Source: Erwinia amylovora (GTDB lineage: Bacteria > Pseudomonadota > Gammaproteobacteria > Enterobacterales > Enterobacteriaceae). Taken from it: a DNA stretch of 64,000 bases. Under the pieces are notes generated by a model. The model worked only from the letters and a program-made list of their open reading frames with translations, ran no database searches and had not been told where the DNA came from. The DNA is taken from contig NZ_CP066796.1 of NCBI RefSeq assembly GCF_017161565.1, forward strand, positions 3,162,001-3,226,000, in the 5' to 3' direction. The translations under genes were made by a program, and so were the position numbers. Below, piece by piece: positions 1 through 9,740 of the stretch; the first letter of the stretch is position 1; the number at the start of each line of letters is the position of its first letter.

Positions 1-2
1 AG

Positions 3-80
3 CACGATGAGCTTAATGAACGCATAAAGGGAGGCAGAAAATACCTCTACCGCCTGAAGCATGAGAGGTTCAGATCATAA
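3..80 (+). CDS. C-terminal end of an unidentified protein (truncated by window edge)
   Basis: An open frame enters from the left edge and stops at 78-80, leaving 25 very basic residues (rich in Lys, Arg and Tyr, with a YLYRLKHERFRS end). It looks like the tail of a small DNA- or RNA-binding phage or plasmid protein, but there is too little to assign a family. The downstream sequence (81-440) has no further coding signal. Whether the upstream part is intact cannot be judged from this window. Confidence 0.35.
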   Translation, partial: HDELNERIKGGRKYLYRLKHERFRS

Positions 81-447
81 AGGCAGCTTGACAGATTATT
101 GGTTCTATCTGAATCCATGACCCGCTGCTGGTTCACGCAATAAACACCGGACAGATTATGTCCCCCCGAATGTCAGTCCTGTTGGCAGGCCTGAGCCAGT
201 GCCACTACTGCCCCGCTGTTGAGATTCCCTACATCATTGAACATGCGTGCGGCTGGCAGAGACAAGCACTACCCGGTGGCGCTGCGGGTGGCTGATGAAA
301 AATCATCACTCCGGCAGCGTCAGTAATATGTTGCCTGGTTATCTCTTTAATTCTGACTCAATAATAAAGCGGTATGCGTTAATAAAAAGACCCCTAATCC
401 GCTTAATTCCCTCCTCGATAAGCTGAAATAATCTGGAGTTAACAACT

Positions 448-972
448 ATGCGTAAATTAATATTTTTTGTGCTGGCTATCATGTCCGCCCTGGCGAACGC
501 CACAGACGCGCCTGAAATTTCCGTCGGTTTTTCTCCCTCTGCGGGCCAGAGCGCGTTGCAGATCGTTTTGAACACCATTAATGGTGCAGAACAAAGCATT
601 GATATGGCAGCTTACAGCTTCACCAGCCACCCGATTGCTGCCGCACTCATCGCCGCCCAAAACCGCGGGGTATCTGTACGCGTGGTAGCCGATGCAAAAG
701 CCAATAACGATAAGTACACCGCCGTTACCTTCCTGACTAATCAGGACGTGCCGGTACGTCTGAATGCGCAATACATCTTCATGCACAATAAATTTATGGT
801 CGTTGACAGCAATACGGTACAAACTGGCTCATTCAACTACACTTCCAACGCCGCGAAGCGCAACGCTGAAAACGTGCTTCTGGTGCTGAATGCGCCAACG
901 CTGGCGGCCACCTACCTGCAGGAGTTTAATCGCCTGTGGGGCGAGTCACAGGGGTTCGACAGCCTCTATTGA
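448..972 (+). CDS. Secreted phospholipase D-family nuclease (Nuc-like)
   Basis: A 174-residue protein with an N-terminal signal peptide of about 19 residues ending near the ALANATDA junction, so it should be exported to the periplasm. It carries one PLD/HKD motif near residues 112-135, with the order HNKFMVVD then GSFNYT; in the family the His and Lys are catalytic, and single-motif members such as Nuc act as dimers that cut nucleic acid. Length matches the Nuc/plasmid-encoded endonuclease group. The start is supported by a GGAG at 433-436. Nuc-type genes are often found in conjugative plasmid transfer regions, and the following sequence is decayed, so it may be the survivor of an integrated element. 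Its substrate is inferred from the family. Confidence 0.88.
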   Translation: MRKLIFFVLAIMSALANATDAPEISVGFSPSAGQSALQIVLNTINGAEQSIDMAAYSFTSHPIAAALIAAQNRGVSVRVVADAKANNDKYTAVTFLTNQDVPVRLNAQYIFMHNKFMVVDSNTVQTGSFNYTSNAAKRNAENVLLVLNAPTLAATYLQEFNRLWGESQGFDSLY

Positions 973-2388
973 AAACGGCCCCCCTCAGGTGCGACCACCG
1001 CCAAAGCCTGGCAAATCATCAGGGAGTTCATCAGAACCTCCTCAAGGATTGATAAGCTCATTTGGATGATTTGATCGCCTGCCACAAGGGTATTTCACCT
1101 TCGCAATGCGCTTGCAAATCCTTCACTTGCGCCAGAACGCAATTCAGATCTCAATATGCAAATCCGTTTCTTTATCAGGTTGACGACAATGCTCACGCTG
1201 CCGCTGATGATGGCGACAGGTAAGCGGAGCAAAAAGAACGGGCACGGAGAAACAGGGTGGACTGCTACCAGAAGCATGCCCGTTCCCTCTTCTCGTTATT
1301 GACTGTTTACATTGCCAGCGGACGACGAGACGATCATTTCACAAAAACTGCCCGCTTATCCCTCAACAAACCGTCTCCGCGCCCCCGGCCTGAACGCCGG
1401 GTTTGCTGCGCGTTGGACGGGGGCAGCGCTCATCCTGCGGCAGCGAACCGTCCCTGCTTGCCGCCAGCCAGACGTTCATTTCCTAATGGCTCAGGCAAAC
1501 GCCTGACGGCGTTATCGCCGATTGAGGTCAGTGCGCTGTTAAAAGTTTGCTGCCTGTTCATCTCCTTGCTTCTGCCCGTTATTTATGGTGTCGACTTTGT
1601 CAGCACAGGCCCCCTCTGTTTCATCGGGCGTGGCGTTAAAATCGCCATTACCAAGCGTGACTGACCTCTCCAGCCGGCTCGACGTCACTTAGGGACAGCC
1701 ACTTAGGGTAAGATGCACCTCCGGCGAGCGCCGGTCTGCTGCGCAGCCGGATGATATCTGCAGGCAAAGAAGTGTCGTCCCGGCGGCGTAAATCTGTGTT
1801 TCCACCTTAAGCCCTCAATCCGGCGCTGGCGCAATAGCGCGGTAGTATGTTCCGCCGCCGTATAAAGCCGCATCTGCTGCCGACGGTTAGCTTTGCCTGG
1901 CCGATAAGCTGGTCGTTCAGTTTGTTCAGCGCCTGTGGCTGGCTTTTCAGCATTCCCGCCTGTTCTTGAATCATGTTGCACGGCGCTTTTTTAGCCCCGG
2001 CTTTGACACGCCTTTAACACAACCCAGCGCGGCAGCTGCTGACAGGCCCGGTTTGGCCGTAATGCCTGTGCGTTACCATCCCGGATTGGCCCGTAAGCAC
2101 GCCAGCAGAGGGCGATTCCCGTCTTCGTTCGATGGGCACAGATTTTCATTGATTCAGTACATCTGTGTGATGCGGCGCTCCTTCTGCGCCGGGCTTGACG
2201 CATGACGCCGAACTGCCAGCGCACCGCTGGCGCAAATGGCCAGGTACGGTCGCAAGCTGTCACTGGTGCGCCAAAGGCGAAAGGTGAAAAGGGCAAATAT
2301 CGACGTTCAGGCTGAAGGGATGAAAATGAAAAGGACGATATGAGGTTCAATTGACAATGACCTGTGTGACGGGAAAAGGGGATAAATA
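973..2388. other. Decayed, largely non-coding stretch after the nuclease gene
   Basis: No ORF here has a convincing family signature. Two fragments deserve a note. A frame from 1156 (+) begins with a signal-peptide-like stretch (MQIRFFIRLTTM, then a second hydrophobic run) and stops after about 46 residues. On the minus strand 1807-1974 encodes 55 residues with an amphipathic Gln/Leu-rich start (QALNKLNDQLIGQAKL), faintly like VirB5/TrbJ-type conjugation proteins. Together with the Nuc-like gene this could be a degraded type IV secretion or plasmid remnant. That reading is a weak inference. Confidence 0.35.
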
Positions 2389-2511
2389 ATGAGCAGAGTT
2401 AAAATGAGCCGGGAAGCAAATATCGCGTGGGCTGCTTATCTGCGCGGTTGTGGCATTGGGCCAGCTAAAGCCGTGGTTACAACGGGGGCAGGCAAGTTAT
2501 CTGCGTGGTGA
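2389..2511 (+). CDS. Small hypothetical protein, 40 residues
   Basis: ATG at 2389 preceded by AGGGGA (2377-2382), giving 40 residues that start MSRVKMSREANIAWAAYL and stop at 2509-2511. No family is recognised. The reading frame may be the 5' remnant of a longer gene, because no coding signal follows. The only support is the start region and its ribosome-binding site. Confidence 0.3.
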   Translation: MSRVKMSREANIAWAAYLRGCGIGPAKAVVTTGAGKLSAW

Positions 2512-2821
2512 TTACACATCGTCAGCTGGTATGGCACAATATTTGTTGTCCAACCTTGCAGGCAAAACCCTTTTTATTGCCTGCAAGGTTCGGCTTATGA
2601 GTCTTCCTTCCTGATCTGGTGTTGAACTCCATGACTTTTAAGCTGGACTGGCGGCATCAGAGAGGGCAGAACACTATCCTGGCGAAAACAACATGCCTTT
2701 TTCTTTAACGAGCATTAAGGGCTGCGTGGCCTATGTTAAACACGTCTTACTTTTACCGCACGGCCTCATGGGTCGGGATGGCTTGTCGACTGAGTGGATT
2801 GATGACTTCGTATTTTTGCCA

Positions 2822-2956
2822 TTAACTCATTTGTGAGTTCAGAAACCCACTGAATAGCGAGCTTTTTTCCTCTTCATCGCATTCACTCGCAGCAACAAGT
2901 TTGATAAAAAAATCAATGCGCTGTAGCTTTACTGACTCCAAAAGATAGTCCTGCAT
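2822..2956 (-). CDS. Small acidic hypothetical protein, 44 residues
   Basis: Found by reading the minus strand. ATG at 2956-2954 is preceded by a near-perfect AGGAGG with 5-base spacing, and the frame runs 44 codons to TAA at 2824-2822. The predicted peptide starts MQDYLLESVKLQRIDFFIKL and has an acidic DEEE stretch in the middle. It looks helical and soluble. No family is recognised. The strong ribosome-binding site and an AT-rich upstream region (2960-3060) favour a real gene over chance. Confidence 0.45.
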   Translation of the reverse strand: MQDYLLESVKLQRIDFFIKLVAASECDEEEKSSLFSGFLNSQMS

Positions 2957-3375
2957 GTTCCCTCCTGATAGAACTACTGTACATTATTACAACTGTTTTT
3001 ATAAACAGTATAGAAGCCATTTTAAAATGTAAAATGTTTTTTGGCTGTCTCATCAGATGTGTGCAATTAATATCAATGATAAGTGGCTCGCATAACTCTT
3101 ATGCGTTATCAACCCGACCCTATTCATCATATTGACGTTGCTGCAGAGCACGCCAGAAATGCGTATCCCGTCACCTGACGGTTAAAGCGCGTTTTCTGAT
3201 TACTGTCGATCCCGATGGTGACTTAATTAGCTGCTACAGATTACCGGCGTTTTCCTGCCTGTGCCTCTGCCGCGTCTGGGTGTTACCTGTTTCAGCCTCC
3301 ACTGTGCTCACGCAGCTCTTTTTTACTCATATTACGCAAATACGTCTCTGCACTTTTTATCAATCACTACATAGT

Positions 3376-3396
3376 AAATGATAATTATTGTCATTT
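3376..3396. promoter_or_regulatory. Candidate Fur box
   Basis: AAATGATAATTATTGTCATTT is an AT-rich palindrome (AAATGA...TCATTT) resembling the classical GATAATGATAATCATTATC Fur consensus. The flanking DNA (3350-3450) is AT-rich and promoter-like. No intact iron-related gene follows on either strand, so if functional it now controls a lost or unrecognised gene. Confidence 0.35.
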
Positions 3397-3959
3397 TACT
3401 GTCGTTTCTGATGCGCTCAGGATGCTGTTTATGCATATAAATCATAGGGTTAATTTCCAAAATTTGGCCGTGCCTCGATGTGCAGCTCTCGCCCTTTTGC
3501 CTGCTACCCGGGAGAGGCCAGATACCGTTTACCCTCAGAAAGGATTTTGAAAAGAGGAAATGACCATGACTGAAGCAGGGGTAATACCCTGGCAGCCCTG
3601 CAGACAGACGGCCAAATCAACACATTTTATAACGGATATCCCCTTGCATCCGCCTTCATTCCCCTGTTTTGACCGCCGCTTCACCCCATGCGTAGATAAG
3701 ATCCGGCGAACATCCCACCCCATCCGCAATGTTCAACCCACCGTGGCAACCTGGCTGGCCCGGACCGCTTCAGTCTCCATCGCGGGCTTGTTCACTTCAA
3801 GCAGGCCGTTCACTGCGGCCTCGTTTACCATGAGCTTACGCCCTTCGCCGTGCGCCCGGCGGGCTAAGGGCAGCTTGTCGCCGCTACGCTAACAAACGCA
3901 TTCTGGGTAACCTGAGGTTCAGATACCACAAGATTAATGCCCGGACACCATAAAATTTG

Positions 3960-4012
3960 TTGTTTCATGATGCATGAATCACCATTTTGTGTTGTATAAT
4001 TCACCATTCAAA
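3960..4012 (+). promoter_or_regulatory. Putative promoter/operator of the CI-like repressor gene
   Basis: A perfect -10 box TATAAT lies at 3995-4000, with no good -35 at 17 bp. It sits between two copies of TCACCATT (3979-3986 and 4001-4008). Direct repeats flanking a -10 box fit phage repressor autoregulation. Operator function is inferred from this arrangement only. Confidence 0.4.
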
Positions 4013-4067
4013 TCCATCCGTCGCGCTCGCAACATCACGACAGTCATAGCAGGATCTCAATTACAAT

Positions 4068-4682
4068 ATGCCAGCCCCCAATAAAGACCCGAAACAGATG
4101 ACAAGGTTTAACTTCTCATCTCAAAGTGGCGGAAAGGAAGCCATAACCCGTATTCTGCAGGCTTATGGATTAACCACCCGACAGGCGTTGTGCGATCATC
4201 TTGGCGTGTCACAAAGCACCATGGCCAACCGCTGGATGCGCGATAACTTTCCCCACGACTGGCTGATTGCCTGCCATCTTGATACCGGCGCATCGCTGCT
4301 GTGGCTTACCACCGGCGAAGGGCAACCGTTTTCCTCTGCCGGCACCTCATCCGCAATAACGTTGCGGTGCCATGAAATCACAAATGGGGCTTACAACTCT
4401 TCAGATTGGGTGAACTATGATGCCCGCCTGATCCCCGATCAAAGCGCATCACTGGTGCTGGTTAAGTTTGAACAGTCGATTTACCTGGTGGATGAACTTA
4501 GCGGCGAGATCAATGACGGGCGCTGGCTGATTGAAATCGACGGCTTTAAAAGCATCAAAAATGTTTACCGTCTGCCGGGCGACAGAATACGCGTTGAGAA
4601 TGGCCCCGCATCCTTTGAATGCTATGCCACAGAAATTGCGGTACATGGCAAAGTAATAGGAAAAACAGAATTTACGGGGTGA
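4068..4682 (+). CDS. Phage CI-type repressor (P2/186-like), orphan
   Basis: A 204-residue protein, or 194 if translation starts at the Met at 4098. Residues about 25-75 form the CI-repressor helix-turn-helix (ITRILQAYGLTTRQALCDHLGVSQ, then STMANRWMRDNFPHDW, then GASLLWLTTGEG), the layout of the bacteriophage CI helix-turn-helix family. The rest resembles the C-terminal oligomerisation/peptidase-like domain of such repressors. No integrase, cox/apl or structural phage gene is next to it, so it is probably a prophage relic that may still be expressed. The start choice is open because neither ATG has a strong ribosome-binding site. Confidence 0.75.
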   Translation: MPAPNKDPKQMTRFNFSSQSGGKEAITRILQAYGLTTRQALCDHLGVSQSTMANRWMRDNFPHDWLIACHLDTGASLLWLTTGEGQPFSSAGTSSAITLRCHEITNGAYNSSDWVNYDARLIPDQSASLVLVKFEQSIYLVDELSGEINDGRWLIEIDGFKSIKNVYRLPGDRIRVENGPASFECYATEIAVHGKVIGKTEFTG

Positions 4683-4757
4683 GGATGCTGAGTAGCGCTG
4701 CGGATGGGATGGAAATGGCCGTAAAACGGGCCTTGCCGGCAGCGCAAAATTTGCCTC

Positions 4758-5723
4758 TTAGAAAATCCCCGCATCATGAATATCGTGCAAATTGATGGCC
4801 CCGGTTACCCGTCCTTGCTCATCAACCACCGGGGCGGCGGAAATTTTCTGCTCATGGAACATGGCCAGCGCTTCGGTCGCCAGCTGACCGGCGTTCAGGG
4901 TTTTACTGCCAACCGTCATCACACGCGAAATACCGGCCTGGATATTCTCGCCCTTGTGCAGCCAGCGCCGCAGATCGCCGTCGGTAAATACCCCGATCAG
5001 TACGCCTGCATCGTCGGTCACCGCCACTAAACCCAGCCCGGTACGGGTCAGTTCGGCCAGAGCGTCACCGACGGTGACATCACGCGTGATGCGCGGTAGT
5101 TTCTCCCCTTTGCGCATAATATCCCCCACGCAGCACAGCAGGCGGGTGCCCAGGCTGCCGCCGGGGTGCGTACGGGCATAATCATGCTCGCTGAAGTTGC
5201 GACTGCGCATTAAGGCAATAGCCAGCGCATCACCCATGATCAAGGTATTTACCGCAGATGAGGTTGGAGCAAGCCCTAACGGACAGGCTTCGCGATCGGT
5301 ATGGATGTTGATAACCTGGTCGGCGGCCATTGCCAAAGGCGAGGTGGGTTTGCCGGTAAAAGCAATAATGCCCACCGGTAAGCGCTTGAGCATGGGAACC
5401 ATGCGAATAAATTCGGCGGCAAAACCAGAGTAAGAGATAAGTATGACCACGTCCCCGGCGGCAATCATGCCCAGATCGCCGTGCAGCGCTTCAGCAGGGT
5501 GGACATAAAAAGCCGGGGTGCCGGTACTGGCCAACGTCGCGGCGATTTTTTTGCCGATATGCCCGGATTTGCCAATCCCACTGACGATCGCTTTTCCCCT
5601 GCATGCCCGCATCATTTCACACGCCTGCACAAAATGATCGTCCAGCCTCGCAGCCAGGTTCATCGCGCCGCTCAGTTCCGTCGCAATGGTTTCCCGTGCG
5701 GCCTGCAATAATTTCTCGCGCAT
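4758..5723 (-). CDS. gutQ: D-arabinose 5-phosphate isomerase GutQ
   Basis: 321 residues, the same length as E. coli GutQ. An N-terminal SIS domain (about residues 35-170, with SGIGKSGHIGKK and ASTGTPAFYVHP) is followed by two CBS domains (about 200-320). The family interconverts D-ribulose 5-phosphate and D-arabinose 5-phosphate, and GutQ is the sorbitol-operon paralogue of KdsD. It is the last gene of the srl operon, four bases after srlR, so it should be co-expressed with sorbitol uptake. A role in sorbitol-linked sugar phosphate sensing through the CBS domains is possible but not shown. Confidence 0.95.
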   Translation of the reverse strand: MREKLLQAARETIATELSGAMNLAARLDDHFVQACEMMRACRGKAIVSGIGKSGHIGKKIAATLASTGTPAFYVHPAEALHGDLGMIAAGDVVILISYSGFAAEFIRMVPMLKRLPVGIIAFTGKPTSPLAMAADQVINIHTDREACPLGLAPTSSAVNTLIMGDALAIALMRSRNFSEHDYARTHPGGSLGTRLLCCVGDIMRKGEKLPRITRDVTVGDALAELTRTGLGLVAVTDDAGVLIGVFTDGDLRRWLHKGENIQAGISRVMTVGSKTLNAGQLATEALAMFHEQKISAAPVVDEQGRVTGAINLHDIHDAGIF

Positions 5724-5727
5724 AGTT

Positions 5728-6495
5728 TCAGTCCTCTCCTGCAGTGATGACGCTGATATTCATCCCTGACAGCTGTTTAACGATATCGGGTGAAATCGCG
5801 TTGTCGGTAATCAGCACGTCAACAGCATCCAGGCTGCACACCACATTCGGGCTTTTACGTCCAAACTTGGAAGAATCGACCAGCAGAACAATTTTTTTGG
5901 CGGCGCGGCACATGGCCTGGCTGACGGAAAAAACTTCATTAAACGTCGTGACGCCAGCGGTCAGATCCACGCCATCAGCGCCAATAAACAGGGTATCGAA
6001 GTTGAAATGGCTGAATGCCGACTCCGCCACGCTGCCATGAAAAGAGGCTGAATTTCTGCGATAAGTGCCCCCGGGCATCAGGACGACCCGATCGCTATCG
6101 TGTTCCACCAGCTGATTAACGATGGTCAGACTGTTGGTCATCACGGTGATATTGTTGAAGCGGGCCAGATAGGGCACCATTTGCAGCACCGTGCTGCCAG
6201 CGTCAAAAATCAGTGAGTCGCCTTCGTTAATCAGTTCGGCGGCCCGACGGGCAATATGCTTCTTTTTTTCCGTATTGATCAGCGTTTTTCTGTCAAGCGG
6301 CTGGTCTCCCTCCTCACGATTAAGCATCACTCCGCCATAAGTGCGAATCACCGCCCCTTCCTGTTGAAGATGGGTCAGATCCTTACGGATCGTCGTTCCG
6401 GTGGTATTGAAGCGCACGATCAGTTGATCTACCGTGGTGCGCCCGTTGCGCTGCAAAAATTCGAGGATCTGCGCCTGACGTTGTATCGGTTTCAT
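5728..6495 (-). CDS. srlR: DeoR-family sorbitol operon repressor SrlR
   Basis: 255 residues. The N-terminal DeoR helix-turn-helix (about residues 5-60, with [20 protein letters not shown]) is followed by a DeoR sensor domain with the conserved DAGSTVLQM loop and the IGADGVD segment that binds sugar phosphate in this family. Its position between srlM and gutQ matches the glucitol operon. It is expected to repress srl transcription in the absence of glucitol or its phosphate. Start chosen at the ATG giving the standard [11 protein letters not shown] terminus. Confidence 0.95.
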   Translation of the reverse strand: MKPIQRQAQILEFLQRNGRTTVDQLIVRFNTTGTTIRKDLTHLQQEGAVIRTYGGVMLNREEGDQPLDRKTLINTEKKKHIARRAAELINEGDSLIFDAGSTVLQMVPYLARFNNITVMTNSLTIVNQLVEHDSDRVVLMPGGTYRRNSASFHGSVAESAFSHFNFDTLFIGADGVDLTAGVTTFNEVFSVSQAMCRAAKKIVLLVDSSKFGRKSPNVVCSLDAVDVLITDNAISPDIVKQLSGMNISVITAGED

Positions 6496-6587
6496 CGGGA
6501 TATCCTTTTCGGTGGCTAAAGTATTCCCCCCATCCCAACCGCCTCAACGCGTGATGCAAAAGGAATTATCTTTCAAAACGAAAGTAA

Positions 6588-6950
6588 TTATCCTTTATGT
6601 GAAATGGCCAGAGCAAGCGCTTGTTGAGTTGCTGCGCTTTTAGGGAACAATATTTGGGGCTGGATCTCATTTAAGCACAAGCCATTCAACTTTGGCTCAT
6701 TCGCCGGGCGTGCAAAAATCGTTACGCCCTTCATCACAAAATTGTCCGTCACGCGCTGCTCCTCATCCAGGCTTAGCGCTAAAACCACCCGAGGTTTAAA
6801 GCGCCCGCCAGAGCGTCCAATCACCACCTGGCCAGTCTGGCCCAGCGCCGCCAGCGCGCGGTTGAAGTTCTGGATCTGAAACCATCCCAGTAAGATTTGA
6901 CCTACCCAGGCCGTCACGGCCAGCAATATCAGCGTATTCGTTGCATCCAT
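6588..6950 (-). CDS. srlM: Glucitol operon activator SrlM (GutM)
   Basis: 120 residues, matching the GutM family in length. An N-terminal hydrophobic segment (about residues 5-22) suggests membrane anchoring, followed by a soluble domain with RSGGRFKPRVVLAL. In E. coli GutM activates the gut operon and opposes the DeoR-type repressor. Here it lies between srlD and srlR, in the standard order, with a 92-bp gap before srlR. Confidence 0.92.
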   Translation of the reverse strand: MDATNTLILLAVTAWVGQILLGWFQIQNFNRALAALGQTGQVVIGRSGGRFKPRVVLALSLDEEQRVTDNFVMKGVTIFARPANEPKLNGLCLNEIQPQILFPKSAATQQALALAISHKG

Positions 6951-6997
6951 ATTTCACCTCTGAATAAAGCCCTGGCAGCCTGAGCTGCCAGCTGCCA

Positions 6998-7777
6998 TTA
7001 AAACATCACCTGCCCACCGGTGACATTAATCGACTGGCCTGTGCAATAGGCCGCCTTGTCACTCGCGTAAAACAGCAGGACATTGAGTACATCCTGGTAA
7101 TCACATCCCCGTTTAAGCGGCACCTTGTCGACGTAATAGGGTTCAACCTCTTCAGGCGTGATGCCCAGTTTTTCCGCATATTGTGGTAACAGAGACTGGA
7201 ACATCGGCGACTTAAGCAGATTACCCAACATCAGAGAATGTACGGTAATACCATATTCAGCCAGATCCAGCGCCAGCGACTGCGTCAGGCCCACACCACC
7301 AAATTTAGCCGCGCTGTAGCCAGAGTTATGCTTGCTGCCAACCTTGCCGGATTTAGAATTGATCTGAATGATCCGCCCCTTGATACCGTCCCTGATCATC
7401 AACTTAGAAAACTCACGCGAACAGAGGAAATAGCCCACCAGATTAACCTGCAGCGACAGGTCAAAATCCGTCAACCTGAACTGGGTAATAGGGGCAGCTT
7501 TCGCCACGCCAGCACTGTAAACCAGCAGGTCTGCACGACCAAAGGTCTCGTCTACTGCACGCGCCAGGGCCTCCACGCTGGCTTCATCGGTGGCATCCAC
7601 CTTAAAGCCGTATGCCCGGCCCGCACCGTAACGGCTGTTAATGGTATCTGCCAGCCGGTTTGCATTACTTTCATTAAGGTCCGCCACCGCAACGTGATAG
7701 CCAGCCTGCGCCAGTCCCTCACAGAGAAAAGCGCCTAACGTCTGACCACCACCGATGACTACAGCAACCTGTTCCAT
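6998..7777 (-). CDS. srlD: Sorbitol-6-phosphate 2-dehydrogenase SrlD
   Basis: 259 residues of a classical short-chain dehydrogenase: nucleotide-binding GGGQTLGAF near the N terminus, a YSAAK catalytic Tyr/Lys pair near residue 155 and an N-terminal AVVIGG strand. It oxidises D-glucitol 6-phosphate to fructose 6-phosphate with NAD in the cytoplasm, the step after PTS uptake. It is 14 bp downstream of srlB, consistent with one transcript. Length and sequence agree closely with the E. coli enzyme. Confidence 0.96.
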   Translation of the reverse strand: MEQVAVVIGGGQTLGAFLCEGLAQAGYHVAVADLNESNANRLADTINSRYGAGRAYGFKVDATDEASVEALARAVDETFGRADLLVYSAGVAKAAPITQFRLTDFDLSLQVNLVGYFLCSREFSKLMIRDGIKGRIIQINSKSGKVGSKHNSGYSAAKFGGVGLTQSLALDLAEYGITVHSLMLGNLLKSPMFQSLLPQYAEKLGITPEEVEPYYVDKVPLKRGCDYQDVLNVLLFYASDKAAYCTGQSINVTGGQVMF

Positions 7778-7791
7778 CTCATCTCTCCTGA

Positions 7792-8160
7792 TTATTCACT
7801 GACAACACGAAATTTTTGGCCGGGTTCAATCACCAACGGGGGCTGTCCGGTTACGTGAACCGAACCGGGAAACTCGGCGTGATTTGCCCCATCAAAACGA
7901 ACGGTGATATGACCCAGGTCGCGCAAGTTTTCCCTTGCAACCTCGCCGACTGCGGTCACCGGATAATGCTGTTCGCCAATGGTCAACATCGAGCCAGCGC
8001 CTAATAAGCCACCTTGATTAATGTCGTTACGGTGGATAAAGCAATATTCAGCGATATCTTCTGGTGCGCCTTCACCAAAGGTGATGAGAAAGTCATCTGC
8101 CAATGATTCGCAGGCCGATGTACCGACAGCAACAAAAGTAGATTCATACACAATCGTCAT
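7792..8160 (-). CDS. srlB: Glucitol/sorbitol PTS enzyme IIA, SrlB
   Basis: 122 residues, full length for the glucitol-type EIIA family. The predicted phosphorylated residue is His43 in EYCFIHRND, the position reported for E. coli. It receives phosphate from HPr and passes it to the EIIB part of SrlE. The gene is 14 bp downstream of srlE. Confidence 0.95.
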   Translation of the reverse strand: MTIVYESTFVAVGTSACESLADDFLITFGEGAPEDIAEYCFIHRNDINQGGLLGAGSMLTIGEQHYPVTAVGEVARENLRDLGHITVRFDGANHAEFPGSVHVTGQPPLVIEPGQKFRVVSE

Positions 8161-8174
8161 AATCTCTTCCCCAG

Positions 8175-9176
8175 TTAATGGTAGATAAAGCTGGATGCCG
8201 CCCAGGCCAGAAGAACGGTGGGCGCCCCGGTAATGAAACGTCCGACCAGCACGGCAGGTACGCCAACACGTACGGTCTCCTGGCGCGCATTAGCCAGCGA
8301 CAACCCGACCGGAATAAAGTCACATGCCGCCTGGGCGTTAATCGCGAATAAGGCAGGCAGCGCCAGATGTGGAGGTATCGTGCCCTGGCCTATCTGCACC
8401 CCAACCAGCACGCCAATAACCTGAGCAATAACCGCGCCCGGCCCCAGAAACGGTGACAGCAGCGGGAAAGAACAAATCAGCGCCAGCGTGACTAATCCTA
8501 CCGGGCTGTTTGCCAGCGGCGTCAAACCGTGTGCGATAAAGTCACCGAGTCCGGAAGCCATGATGATGCCGATTAAAGCTGAAACGAATGCCATAAAAGG
8601 CAATATGGTTTTCAGCACGGTATCGATGGTTTCGCGTCCTGACTGGAACAAAATGGCGACGGCGGAGCCCATTCCCATCCCGACTTTGGCCAGCAGGCCA
8701 TCGCTTTGCTCGGTGATCTTTTTACTGGTGTCGTAATCACGCCCCGTGCCTTTGCCGGCATTGACGGCAACGTCCGCCACTGCGACTTCTGGCGGCGCAG
8801 CCTCTGCGTCATTGGCGACACGTATATCGGCCACCCTGACGCCTGACACATAGATATCTTCGGTGATGAATTGCGCCAGCGGGCCTGATTTCCCGGTGGC
8901 ATGGATGTTAATAGTTGGAATACGTCGCTTAGGGTAAAGCCCGCATCGCAGAGTCCCGCCACAGTCAATAACGGCTACGCCAATCTCTTCAGCCGGCGGC
9001 TCGCCCTGTTTGAATCCGTCTACCGCCTCCCAACCGGTAAGCGCTACCAGGTGGTCAACAATCGCTGGTTTGGTGCCGGCAGTGATATAAACGATTTTTT
9101 TTCCCGCAGTGACGTTAATAGAGAGAGGGCCGCCCCAACCACTTTCCCCTTTACGTATCTCAATTGTATTGGCCAT
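8175..9176 (-). CDS. srlE: Glucitol/sorbitol PTS enzyme IIBC, SrlE
   Basis: 333 residues, slightly longer than the E. coli protein because of an Ala/Val/Pro-rich insertion at about residues 120-150 between the IIB and membrane parts. Cys72 in [11 protein letters not shown] is the expected phosphorylation site of the IIB domain. The C-terminal half holds several membrane segments ([17 protein letters not shown] and later). With SrlA it forms the transporter that phosphorylates sorbitol on entry. It starts 16 bp after srlA. Confidence 0.95.
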   Translation of the reverse strand: MANTIEIRKGESGWGGPLSINVTAGKKIVYITAGTKPAIVDHLVALTGWEAVDGFKQGEPPAEEIGVAVIDCGGTLRCGLYPKRRIPTINIHATGKSGPLAQFITEDIYVSGVRVADIRVANDAEAAPPEVAVADVAVNAGKGTGRDYDTSKKITEQSDGLLAKVGMGMGSAVAILFQSGRETIDTVLKTILPFMAFVSALIGIIMASGLGDFIAHGLTPLANSPVGLVTLALICSFPLLSPFLGPGAVIAQVIGVLVGVQIGQGTIPPHLALPALFAINAQAACDFIPVGLSLANARQETVRVGVPAVLVGRFITGAPTVLLAWAASSFIYH

Positions 9177-9191
9177 TTCCTGCTCCGGTTC

Positions 9192-9740
9192 TTATAGATG
9201 CACTGATTTATCAAGTTTGATGCCCATCTTTTTCTCAAAAACAGAGGTCGTCAGATCGGTCACCCAGCCACGGAAAAAGTTAGTGATAAGTCCCACCAGC
9301 AGGTAGCTCACGGCAAGAGGTCCGAGCGGTACCCCAAGCGTAGTGAGACCGTTAGCGATGCCAAGATAGACAAACAGCTCCCCCGGATTGATATGCGGAA
9401 ACAGGCCATTCATTGAATGACAGCTGTACGAGGCCGCAGCGTAATAGCTTGGCTTGTATTTCTCCGGCAGAAACTTGCCCAGGCTGTGGGTCATGGGATT
9501 GCAAAACACAAAGGTGCCGATAAATGGCAGCACCAGATAGCGAGTAACAGGGTTACCGGCACATTTCTGGGCCAGCTTTTCAATGCGGCGCTGACCGACA
9601 AATACAATCAGCGCGTTCATGATAACTAACAGACTAATAAGGAGAGGGAGTATGCCGGTCACCATCCCGACAAAAACCTCGCCTCCTTTCTGGAAAAGAC
9701 CGATAAACCATTCGGCCCCATGTGTGATAGCTTCAATCAT
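9192..9740 (-). CDS. srlA: Glucitol/sorbitol PTS enzyme IIC2, SrlA
   Basis: 182 residues, nearly identical in layout to E. coli SrlA: three or four membrane segments and the conserved [17 protein letters not shown] stretch. It is the first gene of srlA-E-B-D-M-R-gutQ. The start ATG follows GGAG with good spacing. Sorbitol is the main translocated sugar of rosaceous hosts, which fits an Erwinia of apple or pear, although host range cannot be read from the sequence. Confidence 0.96.
   Translation of the reverse strand: MIEAITHGAEWFIGLFQKGGEVFVGMVTGILPLLISLLVIMNALIVFVGQRRIEKLAQKCAGNPVTRYLVLPFIGTFVFCNPMTHSLGKFLPEKYKPSYYAAASYSCHSMNGLFPHINPGELFVYLGIANGLTTLGVPLGPLAVSYLLVGLITNFFRGWVTDLTTSVFEKKMGIKLDKSVHL

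Larger units (their letters stand above)
2957..4067. other. Intergenic/decayed region, no confident gene
   Basis: No gene is supported between the 44-residue ORF and the CI-like repressor. Contents are an AT-rich stretch (2960-3060), a Fur-like palindrome (3376-3396), and a 42-codon frame at 3422-3550 with CAGG before its ATG but no recognisable product. 3535-3900 is open in several frames but has no family signature. It could be the eroded end of a larger gene. Confidence 0.4.

Noticed and set aside
1257..2350. Several 60-135-codon ORFs on both strands
   Set aside because: Mutually overlapping, of skewed composition and without recognisable domains or start signals.
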